A DNA stretch of 64,000 bases from Lentzea cavernae (GTDB taxonomy: Bacteria > Actinomycetota > Actinomycetes > Mycobacteriales > Pseudonocardiaceae): NCBI RefSeq assembly GCF_014653695.1, contig NZ_BNAR01000009.1, positions 62,001-126,000 of the forward strand. Reading direction: 5' to 3'. Shown here in pieces: positions 7,576 to 14,952 of this stretch. A program made the translations under genes and the position numbers. Numbering within the stretch: the first letter of the stretch is position 1; each line of letters starts with the position of its first letter. The notes below the pieces were generated by a model. The model did not search any database. It saw nothing but the letters and a program-made list of their open reading frames with translations, and was not told the origin of the DNA.

Positions 7576-7581
7576 ACGTTA
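7576..7581 (-). promoter_or_regulatory. -10 element (TAACGT) of a leaderless ferritin transcript
   Basis: TAACGT ends 7 nt before the ferritin ATG. The -35 position shows only a weak TGCGAA, as expected for a promoter that needs an activator bound upstream. Confidence 0.55.
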
Positions 7582-7605
7582 ACCCAAAACAGTGATCTTC
7601 GCATT

Positions 7606-7664
7606 CCAGGAAAAGCTAACCTTTGTTTGGAAAGGCATTCCAAACAAAGGTTAGGCATTCCTAA
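7606..7664 (-). promoter_or_regulatory. Iron-regulator (IdeR/DmdR-like) tandem boxes and long palindrome upstream of ferritin
   Basis: Two sites resemble the 19-bp IdeR consensus TTAGGTTAGSCTAACCTAA: 7606-7624 (12/19) and 7646-7664 (14/19), the second containing TTAGGCATTCCTAA. They flank a perfect 17-bp inverted repeat, CTAACCTTTGTTTGGAA (7616-7632) and its complement (7638-7654), with a 5-nt loop. GCATTCC also occurs three times (7601, 7635, 7655). The block lies upstream of the ferritin promoter, not over it, which fits activation by iron-loaded IdeR. It also follows the arginine deiminase stop (7669) and could form a terminator hairpin for that gene. Confidence 0.7.
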
Positions 7665-7668
7665 CGAT

Positions 7669-8910
7669 CTACACCAATGGCGCGCGGTCGATCGGGCACG
7701 ACATGCAGCGGGGCCCGCCGCGGCCGGAGCCCAGTTCCGAACCGGCGATCCGCAGCACCTCGACGCCCGCGTCCTCGAGGCGCGCGTTCGTCTCGACGTT
7801 GCGCTCGTAGGCCACCACGAGACCGGGGGCCACGGCGAGGGTGTTGTTGCCGTCGTCCCACTGCTCGCGCTCGGCGGTGACGACGTCGAGGCCCGTGTCG
7901 ATCACGCGCAGCCGTTCGATGCCCATCGCCTCGGCCGCCGCCTCCAGGAACGGCACGGGGCCGTCCACGCGCACGCCGCCGTTGCCGTCGGAACGCAGCG
8001 GGTAGGCCGTCAGCACGTCGCTGATCGCCGGGTACATCACCACGGCGTCGCGGTCGACCATCGTGCAGACGGTGTCGAGGTGCATCGTGGCGCGCTCTTG
8101 CGCGATCGGCACCGCCAGCACCGTGTGCGCGAGGCCGTCCGCGAGAGCAGAGCGCGCGAACGACTCCGCACCCGCCGGGGTTGTGCGCTCGCCGACGCCG
8201 ATGGCGATGACGCCCGGCGCGAGCAGCAGCACGTCGCCGCCCTCCAGCGGCGCCGAATGCGCGCCGTACGCGCGGCCCGTGCGGCGGAACCGGGGGTGGT
8301 AGGCGTAGATCAGGTCGGTCAGCGTCGTCTCGCGGTCGCGGGCGGGCAGCGCGAGCGACGTGATGGCCACGCGGTCGCCGACCCACACCGACGAGTCGCG
8401 GGTGAAGAGCAGGTTCGGCAGCGGGTCGACGGCGAAGTCGATCGGCAGGTGCATCTTGCGGACCAGCGACGCGCCCTCGGCGGCCGGCAGTTCCTCGAAC
8501 GTCATGCCGGTCATCAGCACCTGGGCGAGCAGCGGCGCCTCGAGCGAGGTGAGGTGGCTGCGCAGCGCGTCGGCCAGGTCGATGCCCAGGCGGCGCTCGT
8601 TGACGGCGCTGTGGATGCCCGCGATGCGGGCGCGGTTGTCCTCCAGCGCCTGCACCAGCACGTCGGCCAGCAGCAGGACCTCCACGCCCTTCGAGGTCAG
8701 CGTCGCGGCGAACGCGTCGTGCTCCTCCTGGGCCCTGCCGACCCACGGCACGCCGTCGAACAGCAGCTGGTCGTTGTTGCGCGGGGTGAGCCTCTTGAGC
8801 TCGTTGCCCGGCCGGTGCAGCAGCACCGTGCGCAAAGGGCCGACCTCGCTGTCCACGCGGGGCGCGGCGTCCGGAAGTGCTTCGGTCTCAGCGATCGTGT
8901 GCGCAGTCAC
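7669..8910 (-). CDS. arcA: Arginine deiminase
   Basis: A 413-residue arginine deiminase that converts L-arginine to citrulline and ammonia in the cytosol. Motifs of the guanidino-modifying superfamily are present: FTRDSSVWVGD, LEGGDVLLL (substrate Glu/Asp), TMHLDTVCTMVD (catalytic His) and GPRCMSCP near the C-terminus with the nucleophilic Cys. Length is normal for the family. The partners arcB (ornithine carbamoyltransferase), arcC and arcD are not adjacent, so this is a stand-alone gene. GTG at 8910 is preceded by TACGCT at 6 nt, suggesting a leaderless mRNA. Its stop lies 101 nt before the ferritin start. Confidence 0.93.
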   Translation of the reverse strand: MTAHTIAETEALPDAAPRVDSEVGPLRTVLLHRPGNELKRLTPRNNDQLLFDGVPWVGRAQEEHDAFAATLTSKGVEVLLLADVLVQALEDNRARIAGIHSAVNERRLGIDLADALRSHLTSLEAPLLAQVLMTGMTFEELPAAEGASLVRKMHLPIDFAVDPLPNLLFTRDSSVWVGDRVAITSLALPARDRETTLTDLIYAYHPRFRRTGRAYGAHSAPLEGGDVLLLAPGVIAIGVGERTTPAGAESFARSALADGLAHTVLAVPIAQERATMHLDTVCTMVDRDAVVMYPAISDVLTAYPLRSDGNGGVRVDGPVPFLEAAAEAMGIERLRVIDTGLDVVTAEREQWDDGNNTLAVAPGLVVAYERNVETNARLEDAGVEVLRIAGSELGSGRGGPRCMSCPIDRAPLV

Positions 8911-8916
8911 CGATCG

Positions 8917-8922
8917 AGCGTA
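8917..8922 (-). promoter_or_regulatory. -10 element (TACGCT), leaderless arcA
   Basis: TACGCT ends 6 nt before the GTG start, and no Shine-Dalgarno is present. Confidence 0.5.
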
Positions 8923-9003
8923 ACGCCGAACAGCACAAATCGCCGCCGCTGAGCCAGAAATCGCAACGAATGACGGGTAAAACCCAGTTCTACCGTTGGT
9001 TTG

Positions 9004-9765
9004 TTAGGGCAACCAGCTGACTTTGCCTCGCAACATTGTGTAGCCGACGAACGCGACCACGTCGAGGATGGTGTGGGCGATCACCAACGGCCACAACCGC
9101 TTGGTGCGCTGCCAGTAGAAGCCGAAGACCAGGCCCATGACCAGGTTGCCCACGAACCCGCCGAAGCCCTGGTAGAGGTGGTACGAACCGCGCAGCACGG
9201 CCGCCGCGAACAACGCCGTGTACTGCCGCCAGCCGAGCTGCTCCAGCCGCGTGATCAGGTACCCGACGACGAGCACCTCCTCGGCCCACGCGTTGCCGGC
9301 GGCGGCGAGGATGAGCGCCACGCTCATCCACCACTGGTTGTCCAGGGTGGACGGCTGGACGGCGAGGTTCAGCCCCAGCGCCCAGGCGGCGAAGTAGAAC
9401 GCGAGCCCGGGGATGCCGATGATCGCGGCCAGCCCCAGCGCGCCGAGCGAGTCCGCGAGCTTGCGGGTGCCGTCCAGTCCGATGACGCGCAGCTTGATCC
9501 CGGTGCGCCACAACAGGTACAGCCCGATGCCGCCCCACGCGGCGAGCTGCAGCACGCCGAGCAGCTGCGCCACCAGGTCCAGCAGGTCGGCGCGCGCCTG
9601 CGGGACGTTGATCGCGACGGACTGCTGGTTGAGCGGCGTCGGCTGCAGCAGGCTGTCGACCAGCCGCACGAGGCTGCGCAGGCCGGACAGCCCGAGCGTC
9701 ATGCTGAAGACGATCAGCAGTTCGAGCTGGTAACCGCGCTTCTCGTCAGCGGGGATCAAGGTCAC
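9004..9765 (-). CDS. CPBP-family intramembrane metalloprotease
   Basis: A 253-residue polytopic membrane protein of the CPBP (CAAX protease / bacteriocin-processing) family. The abortive-infection motifs are visible: WAEEVLVVGYL (EE pair, motif 1), a RGSYHLYQG segment (motif 2, R-x-x-x-H) and PLVIAHTILD (motif 3, H and D), with about six hydrophobic helices. Substrates of the actinobacterial members are unknown. GTG at 9765 follows TAGCCT by 7 nt, which suggests a leaderless transcript. The neighbours give no hint of a bacteriocin or toxin. Confidence 0.9.
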   Translation of the reverse strand: MTLIPADEKRGYQLELLIVFSMTLGLSGLRSLVRLVDSLLQPTPLNQQSVAINVPQARADLLDLVAQLLGVLQLAAWGGIGLYLLWRTGIKLRVIGLDGTRKLADSLGALGLAAIIGIPGLAFYFAAWALGLNLAVQPSTLDNQWWMSVALILAAAGNAWAEEVLVVGYLITRLEQLGWRQYTALFAAAVLRGSYHLYQGFGGFVGNLVMGLVFGFYWQRTKRLWPLVIAHTILDVVAFVGYTMLRGKVSWLP

Positions 9766-9772
9766 CCGCGCG

Positions 9773-9778
9773 AGGCTA
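9773..9778 (-). promoter_or_regulatory. -10 element (TAGCCT), leaderless CPBP gene
   Basis: TAGCCT ends 7 nt before the GTG start, without a Shine-Dalgarno. Confidence 0.45.
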
Positions 9779-9792
9779 CCTGCAGTTTTGGA

Positions 9793-10557
9793 TCACCTCT
9801 GGGACAGGAACGGACAGCCCATCAACCGGCGGAGCTCCGCGGCGAGTTCCTGGGGAGTGCTGACCGGCTTGGAGAACGCGATCCGCACGTCGTGGTCGTC
9901 GCACTCGGCCTCGACCCGCAGGCGCAGCCCGAACCGGTCGAGCCCGAGCGGCCGGACGTGACCGCTCTGCAGCTCCTCAGGCAGGTGCCGGGCGAGCTGG
10001 CCTACGACGTCGCGGTGCGCGGCCTCCAGGTGCCGCAACCAGTGGTCCTCGTTGCCGTGGAACGGGTCCGGAGCCGCGCTCGCGAACTGCTCCGGCCTGA
10101 TCGACGAGGTGCCCTCGGCGTCCGCGATCACCATCGACGCGGGCGTGAGCCGCAGCACCGTGGCGCCGTGGCCCGCGTCGAGCAGCCGGTGGTCGGGACG
10201 CACGTCGGCGACGGCGAGGACCTCCTCGCGCGCCTCCTCGCCGTCCAGCGCGGAGACCCAGCCGGTGAGCCACAGCAGGCCGCGGACGGGTTCGCGCAAC
10301 GCCACCGGGGCCTGGTCGGCGATCTCCAGCATCGCCGTCACCTCGGTCCGCGGTGCCTGCCACAGCTGACCGACCAGCGGGTGCTCGTCGGCCAGCAGCA
10401 AGATCGTCGTGCCGCACGGGTGCACGTGGTGCAGCAACGGGCTCGTGCGGGAGCCGGACTGAGGAAGCAGCGCGGCGGAGCCGTGGCGGGCCGCGATCGT
10501 GCGGGCGCGCTCTGCGGCGTGCGGCGCCGGCGGGCGCTTGGTCTGGGTGTCGGTCAC
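9793..10557 (-). CDS. DUF2470 domain protein, iron-regulated (HugZ-like fold)
   Basis: A 254-residue protein with an N-terminal split-barrel-like domain (HPCGTTILLLADEHPLVGQ) and a C-terminal DUF2470 domain starting at FHGNEDHWLRHLEAAHRDVV. The DUF2470/HugZ group includes heme-binding and heme-degrading proteins. GTG at 10557 has a strong GAGGAGG Shine-Dalgarno. An iron-box palindrome directly upstream overlaps a TAGGCT -10 element, so repression by an IdeR/DmdR protein under iron-rich conditions is likely. M. tuberculosis Rv3839, from memory an IdeR-repressed neighbour of bfrB, is the probable counterpart. A role in heme or iron acquisition is inferred. Confidence 0.82.
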   Translation of the reverse strand: MTDTQTKRPPAPHAAERARTIAARHGSAALLPQSGSRTSPLLHHVHPCGTTILLLADEHPLVGQLWQAPRTEVTAMLEIADQAPVALREPVRGLLWLTGWVSALDGEEAREEVLAVADVRPDHRLLDAGHGATVLRLTPASMVIADAEGTSSIRPEQFASAAPDPFHGNEDHWLRHLEAAHRDVVGQLARHLPEELQSGHVRPLGLDRFGLRLRVEAECDDHDVRIAFSKPVSTPQELAAELRRLMGCPFLSQR

Positions 10558-10571
10558 CGCTGCACCTCCTC

Positions 10572-10596
10572 GAAGGTTAGGCAAGCCTAACTTAGC
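10572..10596 (-). promoter_or_regulatory. Iron box (IdeR/DmdR-like) of the DUF2470 gene
   Basis: AAGGTTAGGC-AA-GCCTAACTT is a near-perfect palindrome. The 19-mer at 10572-10590 agrees with TTAGGTTAGSCTAACCTAA at 15 positions. It lies 15 nt upstream of the start codon and covers a TAGGCT -10 sequence, a layout suited to repression. Confidence 0.85.
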
Positions 10597-10623
10597 TGCG
10601 CTCCAGAAGGGAATAGTCACCTG

Positions 10624-10629
10624 TACGGT
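10624..10629 (+). promoter_or_regulatory. -10 element (TACGGT), leaderless small membrane protein gene
   Basis: TACGGT ends 6 nt before the GTG at 10636. Confidence 0.45.
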
Positions 10630-10635
10630 GGACAG

Positions 10636-11100
10636 GTGGTCGTGCCCAACAAGCCGTCCACCGAGGTGACGGCGCTCGACGATCGGTGGACCCGGCACTG
10701 CGTGGACCGGGCGAGCCGGCGTGCGCTCGTCTGGACGGTGCTCGCGGGTGCGGCCTTCGTGCTCCAGTTCCTGCTGGTCCTGGTGTGGTCGTGGTCCTCA
10801 CCGGTGGCGCTGGTGCTGCTCTTCTTCGCCGCCGCCGTGCTGTGGGTTGTCACCCGACGGCGTCCGGTGCGTTTACCGGAAGGCGAACCGTGGCATTTCG
10901 CTCATGTGCAGTGGGAGGGAGGGCGTCTGGTCGTGCTGTCTTCACCGCCTCTTTTGCTGACTTTGAGCGTCGGTCCTCTCCTGCGCGGACGGATCGCGCG
11001 TCATCGGCGCGTCTGGTTCGTGCGGCCGGACTCCGCGGGCAACACCTTCGTGACGTTCCGCGGTGTGCCGCGGCTGATCCCGGCGCGCGTGACCCGATGA
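10636..11100 (+). CDS. Small membrane protein, first of a tandem paralogous pair
   Basis: A 154-residue protein of no recognised family. After a short polar start (DDRWTRHCVDRASRRA) come two adjacent hydrophobic helices (about residues 32-52 and 56-72), an Arg-rich stop and a soluble C-terminal region ending with RVWFVRPDSAGNTFVTF. The next gene encodes a protein of the same plan. The two overlap by ATGA and are surely cotranscribed. GTG at 10636 fits a leaderless start. It is divergent from the iron-regulated DUF2470 gene and lies 39 nt from the iron box, so iron control is conceivable but unproven. Confidence 0.75.
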   Translation: MVVPNKPSTEVTALDDRWTRHCVDRASRRALVWTVLAGAAFVLQFLLVLVWSWSSPVALVLLFFAAAVLWVVTRRRPVRLPEGEPWHFAHVQWEGGRLVVLSSPPLLLTLSVGPLLRGRIARHRRVWFVRPDSAGNTFVTFRGVPRLIPARVTR

Positions 11101-11555
11101 CGACGATGATCGAGAACTGGACGGACACCTGCCTCGCGCGGGCCGACCGCCGCGCCGTCGGCCACATCCTCTTCGCCCTCGCCGTGCTGTGCGTCGTGCT
11201 CCTGATCGGCTGGCTCTGGCTCACCGTGCTGTCCGTGCCGGTCGTGCTGGAACTGGCCGCGCCGGGTCTGCGGCACTTCCTGCAGCGGCGCGGCACCCAG
11301 CAGCTGATCGAGCGGTTCCCGTGGCGGCCCGTGTCGGTGAGCTTCGTGGCGGGCAGGCGGATCGGGCGTCAGGCGTACCTGCGCGTCGCCGACTCCGAGA
11401 ACAACCTGCGCCTGCCCGAACTGCCGGAGCGGGCGCGCGTGCTGGTCCGGCACACCGGCAGGATCTGGATCGCCGGACCGGACGAACGCGGCCGCGTCGT
11501 CGCCATGACGCGCGGTCTCGCGTTCCTCACCCGTGGTCGGGTCATCGACCGTTAG
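11097..11555 (+). CDS. Small membrane protein, second of the tandem pair
   Basis: A 152-residue protein matching the preceding one in layout: a W-x-x-x-C-x-x-RA-x-RRA N-terminal helix (ENWTDTCLARADRRAVGHIL), one or two hydrophobic helices at about residues 22-60, and a C-terminal RIWIAGPDERGRVV segment parallel to RVWFVRPDSAGNTF of its partner. The ATG lies within the stop of the first gene (ATGA). The 3' end overlaps the convergent SDR gene by 14 bp. A pairwise membrane complex is plausible. Function unknown. Confidence 0.75.
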   Translation: MTTMIENWTDTCLARADRRAVGHILFALAVLCVVLLIGWLWLTVLSVPVVLELAAPGLRHFLQRRGTQQLIERFPWRPVSVSFVAGRRIGRQAYLRVADSENNLRLPELPERARVLVRHTGRIWIAGPDERGRVVAMTRGLAFLTRGRVIDR

Positions 11556-12429
11556 CGCGCCACGCCCGGTAGTGCCGTTCGGGAGCGTCAGTGAACGAGA
11601 CGTGCCGCGGCCGCCAGCCGAGCAGCCGGTGGGCCTTGGCGCTGGACACGAGCTCGTCCTGGTCCGCCGCCACCTGCATGATCCCGCCCGCTTCTGCCGT
11701 TTCCAGCCGGATCTCCCCGGTGAACCCCGCTGCGCGCACGGCGGCGCGTTGCACCTCCAACGCCGTCAGGCGCTGGTCGTCGGCGATCACGAACACCTCG
11801 CCCGAGGGTTCGCGGTCGAGGACGCGGACGTAGGCGTCGGCGAGGTCGTCGACGTGCACCCAGCTCCAGCGCTTCGAGACGTCGCCGAAGAACACCGGCG
11901 AGCCTTCGTCGGCCGCGGCGAACCACTGCGCCGTCATGGAGGTGGTGGCCGCCCCGCCGTAGATGAAACCGGGTCGCACCACCGTGTGCGCGAGTCCGCT
12001 CGCGGCGAGTTCGCCCTCCAGCGCGAAGCGGAACCCGATCGGGCTCTCCGGGTTGCCCGGCGTGTTCTCGTCCATCAGCGCCACGCCCGTGCGGCCGTAG
12101 GAGGAGATGCCGGTCGTGTAGACGAGGTGGCGGCGCCGGCCGTCCCGTTCCTCGGCCGCGGCGACCTCGGCGAACAACGTGCGGTCGGTGCCCGCGGGGT
12201 CGTTGAGGTCCATGACCAGGTGCACCACGGCGTCGGTGCCGTCGAGGTGGTCGCGCCACGTGTCCGGCTTCGCGAGGTCGCCCCGCACGGGAACGACCTC
12301 GTCGGCGACCAGGCCGGTCGCGGTCGTCGTGTCGCGGGTGAGGCCGAGGACGGTGTGCCCGGCGCGGGCGAGGGCGGCGGAGACGCGGCGTCCGGTGTAG
12401 CCCGTGGCGCCGGTGACGAGGATCTGCAT
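11542..12429 (-). CDS. NAD(P)-dependent epimerase/dehydratase (atypical SDR)
   Basis: A 295-residue extended/atypical short-chain dehydrogenase. The N-terminal GATGYTGRR is the dinucleotide-binding Gly motif; VVHLVMDLND and the LVYTTGISSYG segment follow the SDR pattern, and SWVHVDDLADAYV is the usual extended-SDR motif. The substrate is unknown. It lies 15 nt behind the alpha/beta hydrolase gene on the same strand and is probably in its operon. Control by the divergent MarR regulator at 13364 is therefore likely. The C-terminal codons overlap the convergent gene. Confidence 0.85.
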   Translation of the reverse strand: MQILVTGATGYTGRRVSAALARAGHTVLGLTRDTTTATGLVADEVVPVRGDLAKPDTWRDHLDGTDAVVHLVMDLNDPAGTDRTLFAEVAAAEERDGRRRHLVYTTGISSYGRTGVALMDENTPGNPESPIGFRFALEGELAASGLAHTVVRPGFIYGGAATTSMTAQWFAAADEGSPVFFGDVSKRWSWVHVDDLADAYVRVLDREPSGEVFVIADDQRLTALEVQRAAVRAAGFTGEIRLETAEAGGIMQVAADQDELVSSAKAHRLLGWRPRHVSFTDAPERHYRAWRANGR

Positions 12430-12444
12430 GTTCTGACTCCGTGA

Positions 12445-13290
12445 TCAGCTGGTGAAGAAGCGGGTGAGCACGTCGGCCGTGGCCCGCGGGTTGTCGGCGG
12501 CGAAGGTGTGGGCGGCGCCGGGGACGATCTCGGCGCGGACGTCGGTGGCGGCCTCGCGGGCGCCGTCGAGCAGCACCTGCTGCGGCAGGCCGTGTTCGCC
12601 GTTCAGCACGAGGACGGGCACCTCGACCTTGGCTCCGGCGCGCGCGTTGCGGCCGTCCTGCAGCACCGTGGCGTAGTGCTCGAACCCGCCGCGCATCCCG
12701 CCGGGCCGGGTGAGGGTGCGCAGCAGTTCGGCGTGGTCGTCCCCGGTGATGCCGCCGCGGATCATCTGCTCGTAGAACCAGGACAGGTACTGCTCCTCGC
12801 GGCCCTCGACGAGCTTCGCCGCGAACTCGCTCTCGGCGTGGAACCCGAAGTGCCACAGGCGGGACAGGTGCTCCTCCAGGCCGAAGCCGGGCAGGAAGCA
12901 CTCGCTGAGCACGAGCTTCGCCACGTCCCGCGGATGCCGCTGGGCCCAGGCGTGGACGGTCATCGTGCCGACGTCGGTGCCGAGCACGAACGCGGTCTCG
13001 TGCCCGAGGTGGCGCAGGAGCGCGTGCAGGTCGTCGGCCTCGTCCTGCTTGGTCCAGTGCCCGTCCGGTATCGACGAGTCACCGGAGCCGCGCAGGTCCG
13101 GCGCGACGACCGTGAAGCCTTCCGCGGCCAGCAGCGGCAGCAAAGCGCGGAACTCGATCCAGCTGAACGGCCATCCGTGCACGAGCACGACCAGCGGACC
13201 TCCTCCGCCGCTCACGTAGTGCAGCCGCACGCCGTTGACCTCGGCGTACGCGTGTTCGAACCCCTCCGGTGCGGGTGCGGGAGACGTCAT
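12445..13290 (-). CDS. Alpha/beta hydrolase, epoxide hydrolase-like
   Basis: A 281-residue alpha/beta hydrolase. HGWPFSW forms the oxyanion region, DLRGSGDS follows, and the nucleophile elbow reads GTDVG, giving an Asp nucleophile as in epoxide hydrolases and haloalkane or fluoroacetate dehalogenases rather than a Ser. The catalytic His is in GAAHTF. ATG at 13290 has AAGGAG at the right distance. The gene is divergent from a MarR-family gene, with two MarR-type palindromes in the 73-bp gap. The natural substrate may also be the MarR ligand (inference). Confidence 0.88.
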   Translation of the reverse strand: MTSPAPAPEGFEHAYAEVNGVRLHYVSGGGGPLVVLVHGWPFSWIEFRALLPLLAAEGFTVVAPDLRGSGDSSIPDGHWTKQDEADDLHALLRHLGHETAFVLGTDVGTMTVHAWAQRHPRDVAKLVLSECFLPGFGLEEHLSRLWHFGFHAESEFAAKLVEGREEQYLSWFYEQMIRGGITGDDHAELLRTLTRPGGMRGGFEHYATVLQDGRNARAGAKVEVPVLVLNGEHGLPQQVLLDGAREAATDVRAEIVPGAAHTFAADNPRATADVLTRFFTS

Positions 13291-13304
13291 CGGCCACTCC
13301 TTAG

Positions 13305-13322
13305 CTTGCTTGCCTAAGCAAG
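13305..13322. promoter_or_regulatory. MarR operator 1 (hydrolase side)
   Basis: CTTGCTT-GCCT-AAGCAAG is a perfect 7+4+7 palindrome located 15 nt before the hydrolase ATG. It shares its TTGCTT half-site with operator 2. Confidence 0.75.
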
Positions 13323-13334
13323 GAATACTCCCTG

Positions 13335-13350
13335 TTGCTTGGTTAGGCAA
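13335..13350. promoter_or_regulatory. MarR operator 2 (marR side)
   Basis: TTGCTT-GGTT-AGGCAA is a palindrome with one mismatch, centred 29 bp from operator 1 and ending 1 nt before the TAATCT -10 element of the marR gene. It is well placed for autorepression. Confidence 0.7.
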
Positions 13351-13351
13351 G

Positions 13352-13357
13352 TAATCT
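13352..13357 (+). promoter_or_regulatory. -10 element (TAATCT), leaderless marR-type gene
   Basis: TAATCT ends 6 nt before GTG 13364 and supports that start over the GTG at 13358. Confidence 0.55.
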
Positions 13358-13363
13358 GTGAGC

Positions 13364-13813
13364 GTGACCGCACTCTCCCCGATGTCGTCCGCCGAGACCG
13401 AGCTCTGGCAGAGCCTCGGCCGGCTGGTGCACTCGTTGCCCCGTGCGCTGGAGGACGACATGTCCCGCACCGGCGTGACGATGACCGAGTTCGCCGTCCT
13501 GTTGCTGTTGAGCGAGGCGCCCGGCCGCCGGCTGCGGATGTCCGCGCTCGCCGCGCAGGCGGGGCTCACCGCGTCCCGGATCACCAGGGTCGTCGACGGA
13601 CTCGGCAAGCACGGCCTGGTGCAGAAGGAACGCCACGGCGAGGACGCACGCGGCAACGACGCGATCCTCACCGACGAGGGGCTGGAGGTGATGCGCGCGG
13701 CCCAGCCGGCTCACCTCGCCAGTGCGCGGAAGCGGGTTCTGGACAGCATTCCGGCCGAGCTGCTGCCGGACCTGGCGAGAACCATCACGGCACTCGCCGA
13801 CGCGTTGGCCTAA
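13364..13813 (+). CDS. MarR-family transcriptional regulator
   Basis: A 149-residue MarR-type winged-helix repressor. The HTH is at about residues 58-80 (MSALAAQAGLTASRITRVVD), followed by the wing with KERHGEDARGNDAILTDEG. It probably binds the two TTGCTT palindromes in the divergent gap and represses itself and the hydrolase/SDR operon until a small ligand, often aromatic, is bound. The 3' end overlaps the convergent VWA gene by 4 bp. A GTG at 13358 is an alternative start. Confidence 0.9.
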   Translation: MTALSPMSSAETELWQSLGRLVHSLPRALEDDMSRTGVTMTEFAVLLLLSEAPGRRLRMSALAAQAGLTASRITRVVDGLGKHGLVQKERHGEDARGNDAILTDEGLEVMRAAQPAHLASARKRVLDSIPAELLPDLARTITALADALA

Positions 13814-14952
13814 CGGCCCGTTGCGATGCCTTCGGCCTCGGCCCACTGCGTGAGGTCGTCCTTGCGCAGCGCGGCCGCCAGCAGTTCGGGGAACTTGTCC
13901 GGCGTGCAGGCGAACGCGGGTGCGCCCAGCGCGTGCAGCTTCGCGGCCAGTTCGTGGTCGTAGGCGGGTGTGCCGGAGTCGCTGAGCGCCAGCAGGTTCA
14001 CGACCGTGACGCCGCTCGCGACCAGTTCGCGGACCCGGCGCTGCAGCTCGGTCTCCGAGCCGCCCTCGTAGAGGTCGCTGATGATCACGACGACCGTGTC
14101 GGTGGGCCTGCGGACGAGCGTCTGCGCGTAGGCGACCGCGCGGTTGATGTCCGTGCCGCCGCCGAGCTGGGCGCTGAACAGCAGGTCGACCGGGTCGCTG
14201 AGCTGGTCGGTCAGGTCCGCGACCTCGGTGTCGAACACGACGAGCTTCGTCGAGATCGACCGGATGCTCGCGAGCGCCGACCCGAGCACCGCCGCGTGCA
14301 CCAGGGACTCCGCCATCGAGCCGGACTGGTCGACCAGCAGGACGACGTCCCGCATCGCCGAGGCCCGGCTGCGCCGGCGGTGGCCGATCAGGTCCTCGAC
14401 GATCACGGTCTTGTGCTGCGGCTGGTAGTTCTTGAGGTTCGCCCTGATCGTGGTCGCCCAGTCGACGTCGGGCAGCTGCGGCCTGCGGGTGCGCTTCGAC
14501 CTGTCGACGGCGCCGCGGACGGCCTCGACGAGCCGGTCCTGCAGACGCCGCTCGATGTCCTCGACCACCTTGCGCACCACGGCTTTCGCGGTGTCGCGGG
14601 TGCGGGCGGGGATGGCGCGGGAGAGCTGCAGCAGGGTGCTGACGAGGTTCACGTCGGGCTCGACCGACTGCAGCAGTTCGGGTTCGAGCAGCAGCTGCTT
14701 CAGGCCGAGCTTCTCGACCGCGTCCCGTTGCATGACCTGCACGACGGACGTGGGGAAGTACTTGCGGACGTCGCCGAGCCAGCGGTGCAGTTGCGGCGAG
14801 CTGGCGCCGAGACCGGCACCGCGATCACCACCACCGCCGTAGAGACCCGTGAGCGCGCCATCACGCCGTTGGTCGTCCTCGCCGAGATCGGACACGTCCT
14901 CCGCGCTCGGGCCCAGGAGCAGCCGCCAGCGCCGCAGCCGTTCGTCGCTCAT
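13810..14952 (-). CDS. VWA domain protein, YehP-like member of a MoxR-VWA system
   Basis: A 380-residue cytosolic protein with a helical N-terminal half and a C-terminal von Willebrand A domain. The MIDAS metal site is complete: DQSGS (Asp208, Ser210, Ser212), Thr267 in LGGGTD and Asp293 in ISDLYEGG. Length and layout match E. coli YehP, which is encoded with a MoxR ATPase, a DUF5682 protein and a SWIM protein. Here those partners are at 18881-24899 on the other strand, about 4 kb away. The ATG overlaps the IclR stop (ATGA), so this gene is translationally coupled to the homogentisate operon. It probably binds substrates or partners for the MoxR ATPase. Confidence 0.87.
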   Translation of the reverse strand: MSDERLRRWRLLLGPSAEDVSDLGEDDQRRDGALTGLYGGGGDRGAGLGASSPQLHRWLGDVRKYFPTSVVQVMQRDAVEKLGLKQLLLEPELLQSVEPDVNLVSTLLQLSRAIPARTRDTAKAVVRKVVEDIERRLQDRLVEAVRGAVDRSKRTRRPQLPDVDWATTIRANLKNYQPQHKTVIVEDLIGHRRRSRASAMRDVVLLVDQSGSMAESLVHAAVLGSALASIRSISTKLVVFDTEVADLTDQLSDPVDLLFSAQLGGGTDINRAVAYAQTLVRRPTDTVVVIISDLYEGGSETELQRRVRELVASGVTVVNLLALSDSGTPAYDHELAAKLHALGAPAFACTPDKFPELLAAALRKDDLTQWAEAEGIATGR

